A stretch of 64,000 nucleotides of DNA from Glandiceps talaboti (GCF_964340395.1 NC_135556.1:10023001-10087000); one strand, 5' to 3'. Positions 1-11,456 are shown, counted from the stretch's first letter. The notes: a model not told the origin generated them from the letters alone. Numbers and translations are program-made.

Positions 1-875
1 CTAATTGTAAAACCATAGAATTTTGGGCCTGCACACATTGTTGGAATGCAAAATTTGAAACTATAGCTACTGTACCACTTAATTAGGGAAAATAATTATA
101 TGAAACTATTTGAAATTTGAACCTTCGTTAATAGTTACTACATCACCTAATTATTTTAAAAACCTTTTGTTATGCAAATTAATCATACTGCTTATAGGAC
201 ACAACAGCCAGCTTTAAATGATACATGCACTTCTTAAACTTTGCCATCAATACATGTAGTAAATTATCTAAAGCTTGTATTCAACAGATATTGCCCCATT
301 AATTATCAAAACTATTAAGGATACAAATTACATATCACAATTCTTTTCTTCTCAGTTGTGTATCATTTTCCCTTTGTGTCTGGTGAAAATAAATAATATG
401 AAATATGAAATATGAAAAATTAAAAAGTACATAAACAACTACATCAAGCATGCATGATTTGTTATGGTTGGTGATAAATGTACCAGGTTTAGTGATATTT
501 AAAGTTTGCGTTCTTAAGAGAAAGTCCAATTATCGAAAATCATTAATTATGCAAATTAGTCATTAAAATTAAAAACTATATCAACAGGCTTTAGAGGATA
601 TGTGTGCTTTGTCATGGTTGATGCATGTACCAAATTATATGGGGTTTGAAGCGTGCATTCCAAAGATATAGCTTAATACTGAAGATCATTAACTATTGAA
701 ATTACTCATTAAAAGTAAAGGCTATGTCACCAAACTTCTGCGCATTGTTATGACTGGTAGATTCACCAAATTACACGGAATTTGAAGCGTGTATTGTTAA
801 GATAAAGTTTAATTACCTAAAATATTTTTTTTTATGCAAATTACTTATTAAAAATAAAAATCATTTGCCAATAGT

Positions 876-960
<85 letters not shown>

Positions 961-1400
961 TGATGTGTGTGTCAAGTTATGTGGAATTTGGATTAAAAAG
1001 TAAAAGCTATATCAACAAATTTCAATGGACTGTTGCACATTATTAGGGTTGATATATCTACCAAATTATATGAAATTTGAAGCTTGCATTCTTAAGATAA
1101 AGCCTACTTATTCACTAAAACTGTAAGCTACATCGAAAACTTTATAGGACATATGTACTTTGTCATGATTAATTATGTACTAAATTATATTGACATTGAG
1201 GTATGCATTCTTAGGATATAGCCTAATTATGCAAATTATTTATAAAAGCTTTAAGCTAAATCAACAAACTTTATAAGACGTGCATTTTATTATGGTTGAC
1301 GTATGTACCAAATCATATTGAATTTAAAGTATGTATTCCAAAGATATAGCCTAATTACTAAAATATATTAATTATGCAAATGACTAATTAATGTTTAGTG
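1..1400. repeat. Degenerate tandem satellite, about 115-150 bp period
   Basis: The phrase 'accaaattatatg..atttgaag.gtgcattcttaagata.agcctaatta' recurs near 480, 628, 760, 970, 1056, 1172 and 1306. Each copy is followed by 'attaattatgcaaatta' and 'cattaaaa.taaaagctat'. Copies are diverged and AT-rich. A (TA)n tract interrupts the array and a (GACA)n tract follows it. No coding potential is seen. Confidence 0.7.
878..955. repeat. (TA)n microsatellite
   Basis: About 38 uninterrupted TA dinucleotides inside the degenerate satellite. Confidence 0.97.
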
Positions 1401-1506
1401 AATGTTTACCAAAATATAATTCCTTCTTGCCATTAGCATATGGAAGATATGTAGCAAATTTCATCACAATCGAGATATCCTGTCAACAGACAGAGACGCA
1501 CGCACA

Positions 1507-1515
1507 CAGACAGAC

Positions 1516-1575
<60 letters not shown>
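1507..1575. repeat. (GACA)n/(GA)n microsatellite
   Basis: Tetranucleotide CAGA/GACA with an internal GA run. It gives spurious Gln-Thr-Asp-Arg reading frames. Confidence 0.97.
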
Positions 1576-2183
1576 GCATAACATTACACTCACTTACGGG
1601 AGGTAACAATCAATCTTATTAGACGACATGCATAAAATTCATACTTTTTTCCCTATCATATTACTACATAGTTTATGAAGTAAAATTGATCTTTCAGTGT
1701 CTTGATTTCTCAATTCTGTAACATATCAATATGATGTGACAGGCAAATTAAGTGGTGTTATTAAATTGTCTCCATTCAATAACGGACAAATTACGGTATT
1801 ACGTTTCCCGGCATAAGACGTTTTTCCCATTGTGTTAAACAACAGATTTGTGAACACATTCATTGTGAAATAACAAAAGTATTAAATATCAAAGGTACAT
1901 TTACTAGTCAATCAACTGTCAAATGACTGTTCTACATCTATACATTCAAGCATGCCATTATTCACGTTTTCCTAAAACTAATTAAAGGAATATTTGCATG
2001 TCGTACTGCTTAAATAGATCAAATATCTGATGATTCACCAAATAAACCAACCCATAACTATAGATATATTTGACTTGCTGATATGAAGGGAATATTTAAT
2101 TTGCGTTCACGATTAAAACTGTCGGGCTGAAAACATACCCTGCGAAATCAGTTTCATCCTAGATGCACCATCACTCTTTGACG

Positions 2184-2192
2184 AGGTAGGTA
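2184..2192 (+). promoter_or_regulatory. Conserved splice-donor-like site, unit 1
   Basis: GAG|GTAGGT at about 2183-2191 follows 'caccatcactctttgac'. The same context recurs in units 2-5 as GAG|GTAAGCC. With a TTTCTCTAG acceptor-like site at 3171-3179, it suggests a 5'UTR intron ending about 90 bp before the GPCR ATG. This is inference from conservation only. Confidence 0.4.
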
Positions 2193-2429
2193 ACTATAAT
2201 AGTGGGGGTGTATAATAATAATACCCTCATTCCTGCATCATAAACATGGAACAATGTAGTCACCCGAAAATCATTATGTACACGTGTTATATTTAATACT
2301 GAAGTCATAAACTCCATTGATTAAACGCCAAACAGACTCACTATTGCGCATAAAAGCTATGGGTGTCTGAGGTAAATCGTACAAAATTGTTATTCATCTT
2401 ATGTTATACCTCAAGTGAATATATTTTCC

Positions 2430-2432
2430 GTT

Positions 2433-2472
<40 letters not shown>

Positions 2473-2478
2473 TCATCG

Positions 2479-2511
<33 letters not shown>

Positions 2512-2512
2512 G
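2430..2512. repeat. (GTC)n/(ATC)n microsatellite, unit 1
   Basis: Trinucleotide tract, GTC repeats followed by ATC repeats. It sits at the same place in units 1-4, so it predates the duplications. The His/Ser/Arg-rich frames across it are artefacts. Confidence 0.97.
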
Positions 2513-2721
2513 TATCATCAGTTTCATCATTATTGCAGAGGGACGAAAATCATTCAGCTGTCATTGCAAGGTTGGTGTGGCGGAAACTTGGTAGCGTAAG
2601 AAGACTATTTATCCCACATGATTGAGAATAATAAGCTCAGACTATTCACTATATATCTAGCAAAGAAGAAATACACCCACTAATATTGCTGACACTACAG
2701 CGCTTACTACTACAAGCGACA

Positions 2722-2748
2722 TGGATGGGAACAACACCAGTCAGTAAT
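2722..2748 (+). other. Short upstream ORF MDGNNTSQ-stop, unit 1
   Basis: An ATG in 'gacatggatgggaacaac' opens an 8-codon frame with an N-glycosylation-like NNT. Units 2 and 3 carry MDVNDTSE-stop and MDVNNTSE-stop at the same place, and the sixth, broken receptor begins MDANNTND. It may be a relic of an ancestral receptor N-terminus or a regulatory uORF. Confidence 0.4.
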
Positions 2749-3267
2749 ACGAAACCATTTCCCAACTGTATCTAGCAGTTGTGATATGTCAATATTTTTG
2801 AGCACCATCACTTACTTCGACAACAGCAAGTGATGTCAACTGCGTAACTACATACAACTTACAATTAATTGAATGTCACATGCTTTTCCCAATCCGACAA
2901 ATTCATCGTTGAAAGCATACGTATCCGTCACCATAAGTATTTGTATTTACAAAATTTATAACTCTATCCAATTACTGAACTAAACCCTATAGCCTATCTT
3001 ACATTGTGTCGTCGTCTGGAAATGTAAAGTTGATGGTGAAGAATGGTGGCATACGTGAAGATCCGAACTGTATCATTTCCAAGGGTATCTTGTGTGCCGG
3101 CAGTAACTTAGACTTTGCAATATCAGAAGACGAATTATTAGTGTTACATATTACCTACGTGTTTTTATAGTTTCTCTAGCTTAATTTATTTACTAAGTTT
3201 TATACCCATCCATTAGCCAATTACATACCTTCCCATACGTTCAAAGGGAAATATAGTGTCTTTGAAA

Positions 3268-4227
3268 ATGTTTGGTAACTTAACTAACAAAACGAATGGT
3301 GATATCACAGTGTATCCTATGTCACTTCTTGTATGGATTGTGGTAGCATATCTAATCTGTATAGTCATTATTCTAGGTAGTTTACTTGTAATTGTAACAT
3401 TTCAAAAGTCTACAGAACTAAGAAATAGACTGGCAAATTACTTCATATTCAATCTTTCTGTTACCGACTTCTGTGTTGGATTGCTTAACTTGATAACGTT
3501 TTCATGTCTGTTCCATGGAATTGATGTGTATGGTAACTTGTATTGTCGAATTGCTTCTGTACTAAACTGTATATTCATGTACACCTCAATGCTTTCTATC
3601 TTACTGGTTAGTGTAGACCGGTATATCTTTGTTACTTGGCCCTTGCATTATCCGTTGTATGTCACAAAATCACGTGTTATATGTGCCATCTTTATGTCTT
3701 GGATTATCCCTTTTCTTATAACAGTTGTCATTCCATATATAAGTGGATTATTTGTACCTTTGATTAACTATCATTGTATATATACACCACCCCACTACAA
3801 CTATTTGTTAACTTTTTTCATTATTGTTATTCTTATAGCACTTATCTTTATAAATTGTAGAATATTCCTCATAGTTCGTAAACAGATTCAACAAATACGT
3901 GTACAAACAAGAAGTGTAAACATAGGTGGATCTGAAGATGGTCAGTATTCTAATCATCAAGACATGAGTAAGGTAGAATTCAAAGCACTAATTAACTCTA
4001 CGGTGTTGGCATTGACGTTTCTTATTATGTGGATACCATATTCAGTGATATTATTATTGTTCTATAATGGCATTCAATATCAACTTTCGAATATAGAATT
4101 TGTCAGTATTTGTTTGGTGTATTGCAATTCGGCTATCAATCCATTTTTATATGCCATGAACCGGGATTTCCGTATGGCATATAAGAAAGTTTTAGTTTGT
4201 ACTTTTGAAGCAACAAACGGTAACTGA
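3268..4227 (+). CDS. Intronless class A GPCR, array copy 1
   Basis: 319-residue plasma-membrane receptor with seven predicted helices. The ATG at 3268 (AAAATG context) is used; an in-frame GTG 12 bp upstream is not a plausible animal start. NLT and NKT glycosylation sites lie at residues 4-9, TM1 at about 20-45, D67 in TM2 (2.50), C93 at 3.25 paired with C170 in ECL2, and D117-R-Y. TM6 has F251-xxx-W255-I-P257 and TM7 has N291-PFLY, followed by helix 8 (DFRMAYKK) and a Cys at 311 that could be palmitoylated. Oddities: TM1 has Ser in place of the near-universal Asn1.50 (GS), residue 3.32 is Asn (N100), TM5 lacks Pro5.50, and 5.58 is Asn (N196). The framework is amine-receptor-like, but with no Asp3.32 a classical amine ligand is unlikely. 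It is probably a lineage-specific chemoreceptor; ligand unknown. Confidence 0.93.
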   Translation: MFGNLTNKTNGDITVYPMSLLVWIVVAYLICIVIILGSLLVIVTFQKSTELRNRLANYFIFNLSVTDFCVGLLNLITFSCLFHGIDVYGNLYCRIASVLNCIFMYTSMLSILLVSVDRYIFVTWPLHYPLYVTKSRVICAIFMSWIIPFLITVVIPYISGLFVPLINYHCIYTPPHYNYLLTFFIIVILIALIFINCRIFLIVRKQIQQIRVQTRSVNIGGSEDGQYSNHQDMSKVEFKALINSTVLALTFLIMWIPYSVILLLFYNGIQYQLSNIEFVSICLVYCNSAINPFLYAMNRDFRMAYKKVLVCTFEATNGN

Positions 4228-4253
4228 AAATATCGTAAAAAGTATTCGGAAGG

Positions 4254-4315
4254 AATAAATTTGAATAGAAATTGTAAACTAAGCAAAAGAATGATAATTC
4301 TAGATGAAGAATAAA
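4254..4315 (+). terminator. Polyadenylation signals, array copy 1
   Basis: AATAAA at 4254-4259 and at about 4310-4315, 27 and 83 bp after the stop. The first is conserved downstream of copies 2 and 3. Confidence 0.55.
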
Positions 4316-5992
4316 CATAATGTTTTTGTATCTTTAAAAAAGAAACAATTCTCGGTACCTACAAGAGCAATTTTGAATTACCTCATGCTATATAGTCAAA
4401 GGAGAACAAGGCAGTCGAATTATTCTCAACCACGCCTATAGTACTGTATAGCGCATGGAGCATGTGGAGTTGAAGTTATGGCATCGACCAAGCAGTCTAT
4501 AGGCATTACTTTTATGACAACCCTAGGGTAGAATTCTGTTGCAGGTACCGAGAATATCTTCATCATGAAATTCGAGTGACAAAATGATGACATTTTGATG
4601 AACTAATTTATTCAATAACTTTTCAGAATATCTGTGCATAAGTGTTTCATAAATCTCTATATCCTAAGAGTGGAAGGTTAACTGCACAAGTGCACCAATT
4701 CGATGACCCAAAACTCATAGGTGTACTATAATAACCCCATTGTGTCAGTCAGCCAACGATATATTTGTTAATTCTAATAACGAAAGAGCTTCTCCTATAT
4801 TGTGCTGAATTGCCTGATATTCTTAAAACTGCACAATAAAGTCGATATTATCAACAACCTGTTTCTATTTCAATATTGTTTTTAATTTAGGAACTTGGTT
4901 TTCATGTCTGCTTTTCATTGGTTGTCACTATCACATTAATGGCTTGTTGACGTATATACTGCGTAAACAATGACAGATTTCTTCCTGACTAAGGTTATAA
5001 CAGTCGAATGTTTAGAGCTGACTCTGCAAGTGCCAGTTCACTCCTCGCCACTGACGTTTGAATTGGAGTGGCCTTGGCCTTGGGCAATAATAGTAGCACA
5101 ACCATGTCCTGACATCCCAGCTATATAATTTAGGAGGATGTATGGCGGTTGCTATTATGTACGTAAAATTCTGAAGTTGTATTCACTTGCAGAGACTGCA
5201 GCAGTTTGTATGATATATTTTGGGGGTTGAGTATAAAGGGTTGTTATGTGTTATAGGTATGTATGAGGGATAATAGTATAAGGTGTTTTGAATACAGCGT
5301 AATGAAAAAGGTGTTACATGTGAAAACAAACAATATTATTATACAACATGTCTAAAAAGCATAATCATTTCCCTAACACATTCCTATATAATTTAGAAAG
5401 TAAAAAATGCTTAAAACTGGTCTTTTAGTGTCTTGATTTCTCAGCTCCGTAGCTTATCAATATGACAGCCACATTAATTGGCGCTATCAAATTGTCGCAA
5501 TTCAATAATGGACGACTTACGGCATTATATCTCGGGATACAAGGAAGTTGTTCCAATTGTGTTAATTAAACAACAAATTTATGAACACATTCATTGTGAA
5601 ATAACAAAAGTATTAAATATCAAAGAAAAAAATGACATTGGAGAAGAGATACATAGCGATCAGAGATAAATAAAAGTGAAAGTAGTACATTTACCAGTCA
5701 ATCAACTGTCAAATAAGTGTTCTACATCTATACATTCAAGCATGCCATTATGCGTATTTTCCTAAAACAAATTATATTTGCATTTGAATATTTGCATGTC
5801 GTACTTCCACATCTAATCTTCAAAAAGATGAAATATCTGATGGTTGGTCACATAAAGCACCCCGTAACCATAGAGATATTTGACTTGCTAATATGGAGGG
5901 AATATTTAATTTGCGTTCAGGAATAACACTGCGGGGATCAAAACATACTCTACGAAATCAGTTTCGTCCTAGATGCACCATTACTCTTTGAC

Positions 5993-6003
5993 GAGGTAAG
6001 CCA
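5993..6003 (+). promoter_or_regulatory. Conserved splice-donor-like site, unit 2
   Basis: GAG|GTAAGCC in the conserved 'ctctttgacgaggtaagcc' block. A matching acceptor-like TTTTGCTAG ends at about 6916, 98 bp before the ATG. Confidence 0.4.
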
Positions 6004-6237
6004 CTATAATCGTTAGGTTTATAGTAATAATATCCTCATTCTTGCATGGTAAATTTGCAACAATATAGTCACTCGAAAATCATTATATACACGTTATATT
6101 TGCATACTGAAGTCATAAACTCCATTACTTAATTAGACGCCGAACAGACTCACTATTGCGCATAAAAGGTACGAGTGTCTGAGGTAAATCCTACAAAACT
6201 GTTATCTATCTTATGTTATACCTCAAGTGAATATATT

Positions 6238-6248
6238 TTTCGTCGTCG

Positions 6249-6284
<36 letters not shown>

Positions 6285-6298
6285 CCATCATCGGTATC
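6238..6298. repeat. (ATC)n microsatellite, unit 2
   Basis: CGTCGTCGTC followed by ATC repeats, syntenic with the tracts in units 1, 3 and 4. Confidence 0.95.
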
Positions 6299-6493
6299 AT
6301 CATTATTTCAGACGGATGAGGGATCATTCAGCTGTAATTGAAAGGTTGGTGTGTCGGAAAATGGGTGTAGCGTAAGAAGACTATTTATCTCAGATGATTG
6401 AGAATAATAAGCTCAGACTATTAACTATTCAGCATAGAAGAAATACATCCACTAACTGTGCTGACAATACAGTGCTTACTACTACAAGCGGCA

Positions 6494-6520
6494 TGGATGT
6501 GAATGACACCAGTGAATAAT
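6494..6520 (+). other. Short upstream ORF MDVNDTSE-stop, unit 2
   Basis: An ATG in 'gcggcatggatgtgaatgac' opens an 8-codon frame ending in TAA. It sits at the position equivalent to the unit 1 uORF. Confidence 0.4.
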
Positions 6521-7014
6521 ACGAAAATATTTCCCAACTATGTCTAGCCGTTCTGATACGTCATTTCTTCGAGCATCATCACAAACTTCGACACCCACAA
6601 GTGATTTTAACTGCATAACAACATACAATTAAAGACATCAAAATTGAACGTCACGTTTTTCACATTCATCGATAAAAGTATCAGTCACCATAACTGCCTT
6701 GATAACTTTATCCAATTACTGACACTGAACTATACAGCCTATATTGCATTGTGTCGAAATGTACAGTTGATGGTGAAGAATGGTGCCGTAAGTGAAGACC
6801 CTAACGGTATCATTTCCAAGGGTATCTTGTGTGCCGGCAGTAACTTAGACTTTGCAATATCTGAAGACGAATTGTTACTATAACATATTACCTACGTTTT
6901 TAAATAGTTTTGCTAGCTTAACTTATTTACAAAGTTTTATACCTATCCATTAGCCAATTACATATCTTCCCATATGTTCAAAGCTGGTTGAAGGGAAATA
7001 TAGTATCTTTGAAA

Positions 7015-7974
7015 ATGTTTGGTAACTTAACAAACAAAACGGGTGGTTATCGCATAGTGATTCCTACGCCAATACTTGTGTGGATTGGGTTAGCATATCT
7101 AATCTGTACAATCATTATTCTAGGTAATTCACTTGTAATTGTAACATTTCAAAAATCTACAGAACTAAGAAATAGATTGGCAAATTATTTCATTCTTAAC
7201 CTTTCTGTTACCGACATCTGTTTTGGATTGCTTAATTTAACTAATTTCACACTTCTAATCTGTGGAATTGATGTGTATGGTAACTTGCTATGTCGAATTG
7301 TTACTGTACTAAACTTTATATTTATGTATACTTCAATGCTTTCTATCTTACTGGTTAGTGTAGACCGCTATATCTTTGTTACTTGGCCCTTGCATTATCC
7401 GTTGTATGTCACAAAATCACGTGTTATATGTGCTATGTTCATGTCTTGGATTATCCCTTTTCTTATAATTGTTGTCATTCCATATGTAATTGGATTATTT
7501 GTACCTTTGATTAACTATCATTGTTTATATACACCACCCCACTACAGGTATTTGTTAACTTCTTTCATTATTCTTATTCTTGTAGTACTTATCTTTATAA
7601 ACTGTAGAATATTCCTCATAGTTCGCAAACAGATTCAACAAATACGTGTACAAACAAGAAGTTTAAACATTGGTGGGTCTGAAGATGGTCAGCATCCTAA
7701 TCATCAAGACATGAGTAGGGTAGAATCCAAAGCACTCGTTAACTCTATGGTGTTAGCATTTACGTTTCTTATTATGTGGATCCCGTATTCAGTGATGCTA
7801 TTATTGTTCTATAATGGGATTCAACATCAGGTTTCTTATCTAGAATTGGCCAGTCTTGGTTTGGTTTATAGCAATTCTGCTATCAATCCATTTTTATATG
7901 CCATGAACCGGGATTTCCGCATGGTATACAAAAAGGTTATAGTTTGTACTTTTGTAGCAACAAACGGTAACTGA
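7015..7974 (+). CDS. Intronless class A GPCR, array copy 2
   Basis: 319-residue seven-helix receptor, paralogous to copy 1. The ATG at 7015 lies in the same MFGNLTNKT context as copies 1, 3 and 4; in-frame TTG codons upstream are ignored. TM1 keeps the canonical GN (Asn1.50). TM3 reads C-RIVTVL-N with DRY 24 residues after the Cys, so 3.32 is Asn. ECL2 has YHCLYTPPHY, TM6 MWIPYS, TM7 NPFLY, and helix 8 DFRMVYKK. The third intracellular loop is nearly identical to the other copies (IRVQTRS, GGSEDGQ), while TM2/ECL1 and ECL3 differ most. This suits constant G-protein coupling with changing ligand specificity (inference). Stop, then AATAAA at 8001. Confidence 0.93.
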   Translation: MFGNLTNKTGGYRIVIPTPILVWIGLAYLICTIIILGNSLVIVTFQKSTELRNRLANYFILNLSVTDICFGLLNLTNFTLLICGIDVYGNLLCRIVTVLNFIFMYTSMLSILLVSVDRYIFVTWPLHYPLYVTKSRVICAMFMSWIIPFLIIVVIPYVIGLFVPLINYHCLYTPPHYRYLLTSFIILILVVLIFINCRIFLIVRKQIQQIRVQTRSLNIGGSEDGQHPNHQDMSRVESKALVNSMVLAFTFLIMWIPYSVMLLLFYNGIQHQVSYLELASLGLVYSNSAINPFLYAMNRDFRMVYKKVIVCTFVATNGN

Positions 7975-8000
7975 AAATATCGTAAAAAGTATTCGGAAGG

Positions 8001-8006
8001 AATAAA
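8001..8006 (+). terminator. Polyadenylation signal, array copy 2
   Basis: AATAAA 27 bp after the stop codon, conserved with copies 1 and 3. Confidence 0.5.
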
Positions 8007-8988
8007 TTTGAAGAATGATAATTCTGAATGACGAATAAACATAATGTTATTGTAACCTTAAACAATAGCTCATTACCTTCAATTGCAATTTTAAATTACC
8101 TCATGCTGCATGGTCAGAGTCGAACAAGACAGTCGAATTATTCTCACATACACCTATAGTAATGCATAACGCATGGAACATGTGGAGCGGAAGTTATGGC
8201 ATCGACCAATTGCAAGCAATCGAATAGTCATTACTTTTATGACAAACCTAAGGGGTAGAATGCTATATTGCAGGTACGGAGAATTTCTTCATCATGAAAT
8301 TCGAGTGACAAAATGATGACATTTTAATGAACTAATTATTCAATAATTTTTCACAATATCTCTACATAAGTGTTTCATATATCTCTATATCCTTAGAGTG
8401 GAAGGTTAACTTCACAAATGCACCAATTCGTTGATTAAATATCAATTTGTGAAATTCTACAACCCATAACTCATAGGTGTACTATAATAATCCTTTTTTG
8501 TCAGTCAGCCAACGATATCTTTCTTATTTCTAATAAAGAAAGAGCTTCTCTTATATTGTGCTGGAGTGTCTGATATTCTTAACATGTATACTAGTAATAA
8601 AAAGCTCGATATTATCAAAAAACAATTTCAATACTGTTACAGTTCAGTAGTTTGGTTTTCATTTCTGCTTTTCACTGGTTGTCACTATCACATCAATGGC
8701 TTGTTGACGTATATGCTGCGTAGACAATGACTGATGACTTTCGTCATAACAGTCGAATATTTAGAGCTGACAATGCAAGTTTACTCCTTGCCAGTGACAT
8801 TTGATTTTGAGTGCGTTTGAGCAAGATTTGAACCAAGACTGTGTCCCATCCAACCCAGCTCTATAATTTAGGAAGATGAAGATTTCTCTTATATAAATAA
8901 AATACTTAAATTGTATTCACTTGCAAAGACTGCAATAGTTTGTTTGCTCTTTTGAGTGTTGAGTATAAAGGGCTGTTATGTGTTATAG

Positions 8989-10269
8989 CACAGACAAGAA
9001 TAGACAGATTGGGAACAAACCTTCTCCCATTGTTCGATCATAGCCTCAGGCAAACATTACTCTACTGTCATGGAAATAACTTTCCAACGTGTGGATCTGC
9101 CCGAATTCAATATAGTCTCACATAAATCAACATACCACACGATACTACGCGATATTTCGATGGGAAAGTTTGCTATCCTTCTGACAGAATCATCAAATCA
9201 ATATCGGCACTTGAACTCTCATGCGAACTTGAAGCCGACTCAGATCAAATATCGTTGACATGTAAACACATACCGTCTCGTGTTGTCGACCGACACTATA
9301 TACATAAACATATGATTGGCATGATGCAGGAAATTTTCCAGGTCACAGTAGACACAACACTGTTGCAATAAAAGTTAGTGTCGTGTCTTTTTACGTTGAT
9401 TGCGACAGGGGTACATGCACATGCATGTTATGACTGAAAATAAAAACAATCGACTCTCAGTACCATGCTGGAAAGCCAAACATACAATAAGATGACACAT
9501 TGTTTTCCAAGAAAAATTACAATCATACTGAAGATATTTTATGATGTGAAGCTAGCTTGTCTTCTTTATTAGTTAAACATCATTTTCAAATCATTTTATA
9601 TGTTTTCCGTTGTACAGTTTCACTTTGATCATGGCCACACTTGTACCACTGTGGGGTCAGTGGGAAGTCTGCTCCGGTAAATTGATCGGGGAACCCATTA
9701 ACAGCCTGTGTGTTCATTTTGACCTGGGTGATGAATACATAGACCCTCATGTAAACGTCAGAAATGTTACGACTATTGAATAAAGTATGTACTTTTCTGT
9801 CAAAAATCCCAGTGGGTAGGACGAAAATCCCTGAGTGTAACTTATTATAGCACCATAGAACACAACTTGCCTTATCGCCAGAATTTGTCGTACAATGTGT
9901 AACAAATTCCATATTTTTGCATTTTTAAATCCAATGTGTTCATTATATATTTATGATTTTGACCATCTCAAACAAGCAAGTGGCAATAACTCAGCTAAAT
10001 CTCGCTCGATTTTCAAGCTCTTTCTGCAGAAATTGTCAGCTTCCGGTTGAAAATACTGCGAGCGGGCCTTTGACTCTCACCCGGTGACGCGGTGCTGTTT
10101 AAACAACAAAACACTGATAGTACCCAAAGAGGGACTTCGGTAGCTTTCGGTGTAACGTTGAAAGTGCTAGAGACCCTTGTAGCATACCCTAGGCAAGGAT
10201 TGAGCTGTTAATCCCCAGATTAACACCTCGAACAATAGCCATTACCAATCTGTCTCTTAGTTGTCTGTG
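8989..10269. mobile_element. 1,281-bp DNA transposon-like insertion with TIRs and 7-bp target duplication
   Basis: The left end begins CACAGACAA and continues to GACAGATTGG. The right end is its inverted counterpart (CCAATCTGTC ... TTGTCTGTG). The flanks are GTTATAG at 8982-8988 and 10270-10276; units 1 and 3 carry the single uninterrupted site 'tgtgttataggtatg'. The interior shows no recognisable transposase, so it is non-autonomous or decayed. The superfamily is not assigned: 7 bp does not clearly fit the usual hAT (8 bp) or Transib (5 bp) duplications. Confidence 0.8.
9586..9912 (-). CDS. Hypothetical 108-residue ORF inside the TIR element
   Basis: It opens with ATG and has mixed composition (Cys at several positions, no obvious membrane helix). 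No family is recognised. Its place inside a transposon-like insertion suggests a captured or decayed fragment, or chance. Confidence 0.15.
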   Translation of the reverse strand: MEFVTHCTTNSGDKASCVLWCYNKLHSGIFVLPTGIFDRKVHTLFNSRNISDVYMRVYVFITQVKMNTQAVNGFPDQFTGADFPLTPQWYKCGHDQSETVQRKTYKMI

Positions 10270-11205
10270 GTTATAGGTATGTATGAGGGATAACAGTATA
10301 AAGTGTTTTGAATACAGCGTATGGAAAAGGTGATATATATGAAAACAAACAATGTTATGACATGTCTAAAAAAGCATAATCATATCCCTAACATATTATT
10401 ACATAGTTTATAAAGTACAACATGCGTAAACTGATACTTTAGTGTCATGATTTCTCAACACTGTAACTTATCAATATGACAGCCACATCAATTGCTGTTA
10501 TAAAATCGTTGCTATTCAATATATAACGTACGGCATTATGTCTCCGGGCACAAGAATTTGTTCCCATTGTGTTAAACAGCAAATGTATGAACACATTCAT
10601 TGTGAAATAACAAAAGTATTAAATATCAAAGCAACCTCTGACATCGGGGAAGATACATAGACAGCGGAGAGAAAAGTGACAACTGTGCATTTTATTTACC
10701 AGTCAATCAACTGTCAAATGACACTTCTACATCTACACATTCAAACGTGTCATTATTCGTGTTTTCCTAAAACTAATTAAAGGAATACTTGCATGTCATA
10801 CTGCCACACCTAATCTTTAAATAGATCAAATATCTGATGTATCACCTAATAAAGCAACCGGTAACTATAGAGATATTTGACTTGCTAATATGTAGGGAAT
10901 ATTTAATTTGCGTTCAGGAATAAAACTGCCGGGCTCAAACATATCCTACGAAATTAGCTTCATCCTAGAAGCACTATCACTCTTTGATGAGGTAAGCCAC
11001 TATAATAGTTAAGGTTTATAGTAATGATACCCTCATTCACCCGAATATCATTATGTACACATGTTATATATCGCATACTGAAGTCATAAACTCCATTGCT
11101 TAAACGCCAAACAGACTCACTATTGCGCATAAAAGCTATGAGTGTCTGAGGTAAATCCTACAAAACTGTTATCCATCTTACGTTATACCTCAACTGAATA
11201 TATTT

Positions 11206-11206
<1 letters not shown>

Positions 11207-11248
<42 letters not shown>

Positions 11249-11265
11249 GCATCATCATCATCGTA
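11207..11265. repeat. (ATC)n microsatellite, unit 3
   Basis: ATC repeats with one AGC interruption, syntenic with the tracts in the other units. Confidence 0.95.
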
Positions 11266-11456
11266 TCATCATTGTTCAGACGGATGAGGGATCATTCAGC
11301 TGTAATTGAAAGGTTGGTGTGGAGGAAAATTGGTAGCATAAGAAGACTATTTATCTCAGATGATCGAGAATAATAAGCTCAGACTATTAACTATCTAGCA
11401 AAGAAGAAATACACCCAATAATATTGCTGACAATATATTGCTTACAACAGGCGGCA

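Larger units (their letters stand above)
1651..5370 (+). repeat. Tandem GPCR duplication unit 1
   Basis: The unit starts at a 'cccta.catattactacatag' landmark that recurs at 5371, 10386, 14560, 18904 (degenerate) and 23884 (degenerate). Shared blocks follow in the same order: 'gaacacattcattgtgaaat', 'cagtcaatcaactgtcaaat', 'ctctttgacgaggta', 'cactattgcgcataaaag', an (ATC)n tract, a block near 'ggttggtgtgg', the GPCR ORF, then 3' AATAAA and further shared downstream blocks. At 3,720 bp this unit appears free of insertions. Confidence 0.85.
5371..10385 (+). repeat. Tandem GPCR duplication unit 2, with 1.28-kb insertion
   Basis: Same block order as unit 1. The length is 5,015 bp, or about 3,727 bp once the TIR element at 8989-10269 and its 7-bp target duplication are removed, matching unit 1. 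Confidence 0.85.

Noticed and set aside
2363-2625. Poly-His, poly-Ser and poly-Arg frames
   Set aside because: They are translations of the (GTC/ATC)n microsatellite; the same applies at 6175-6375.
6988-7014. Non-ATG (GTG/TTG) starts upstream of most GPCRs
   Set aside because: Animal genes use ATG; the internal ATG is conserved (MFGNLTNKT) and has A at -3.
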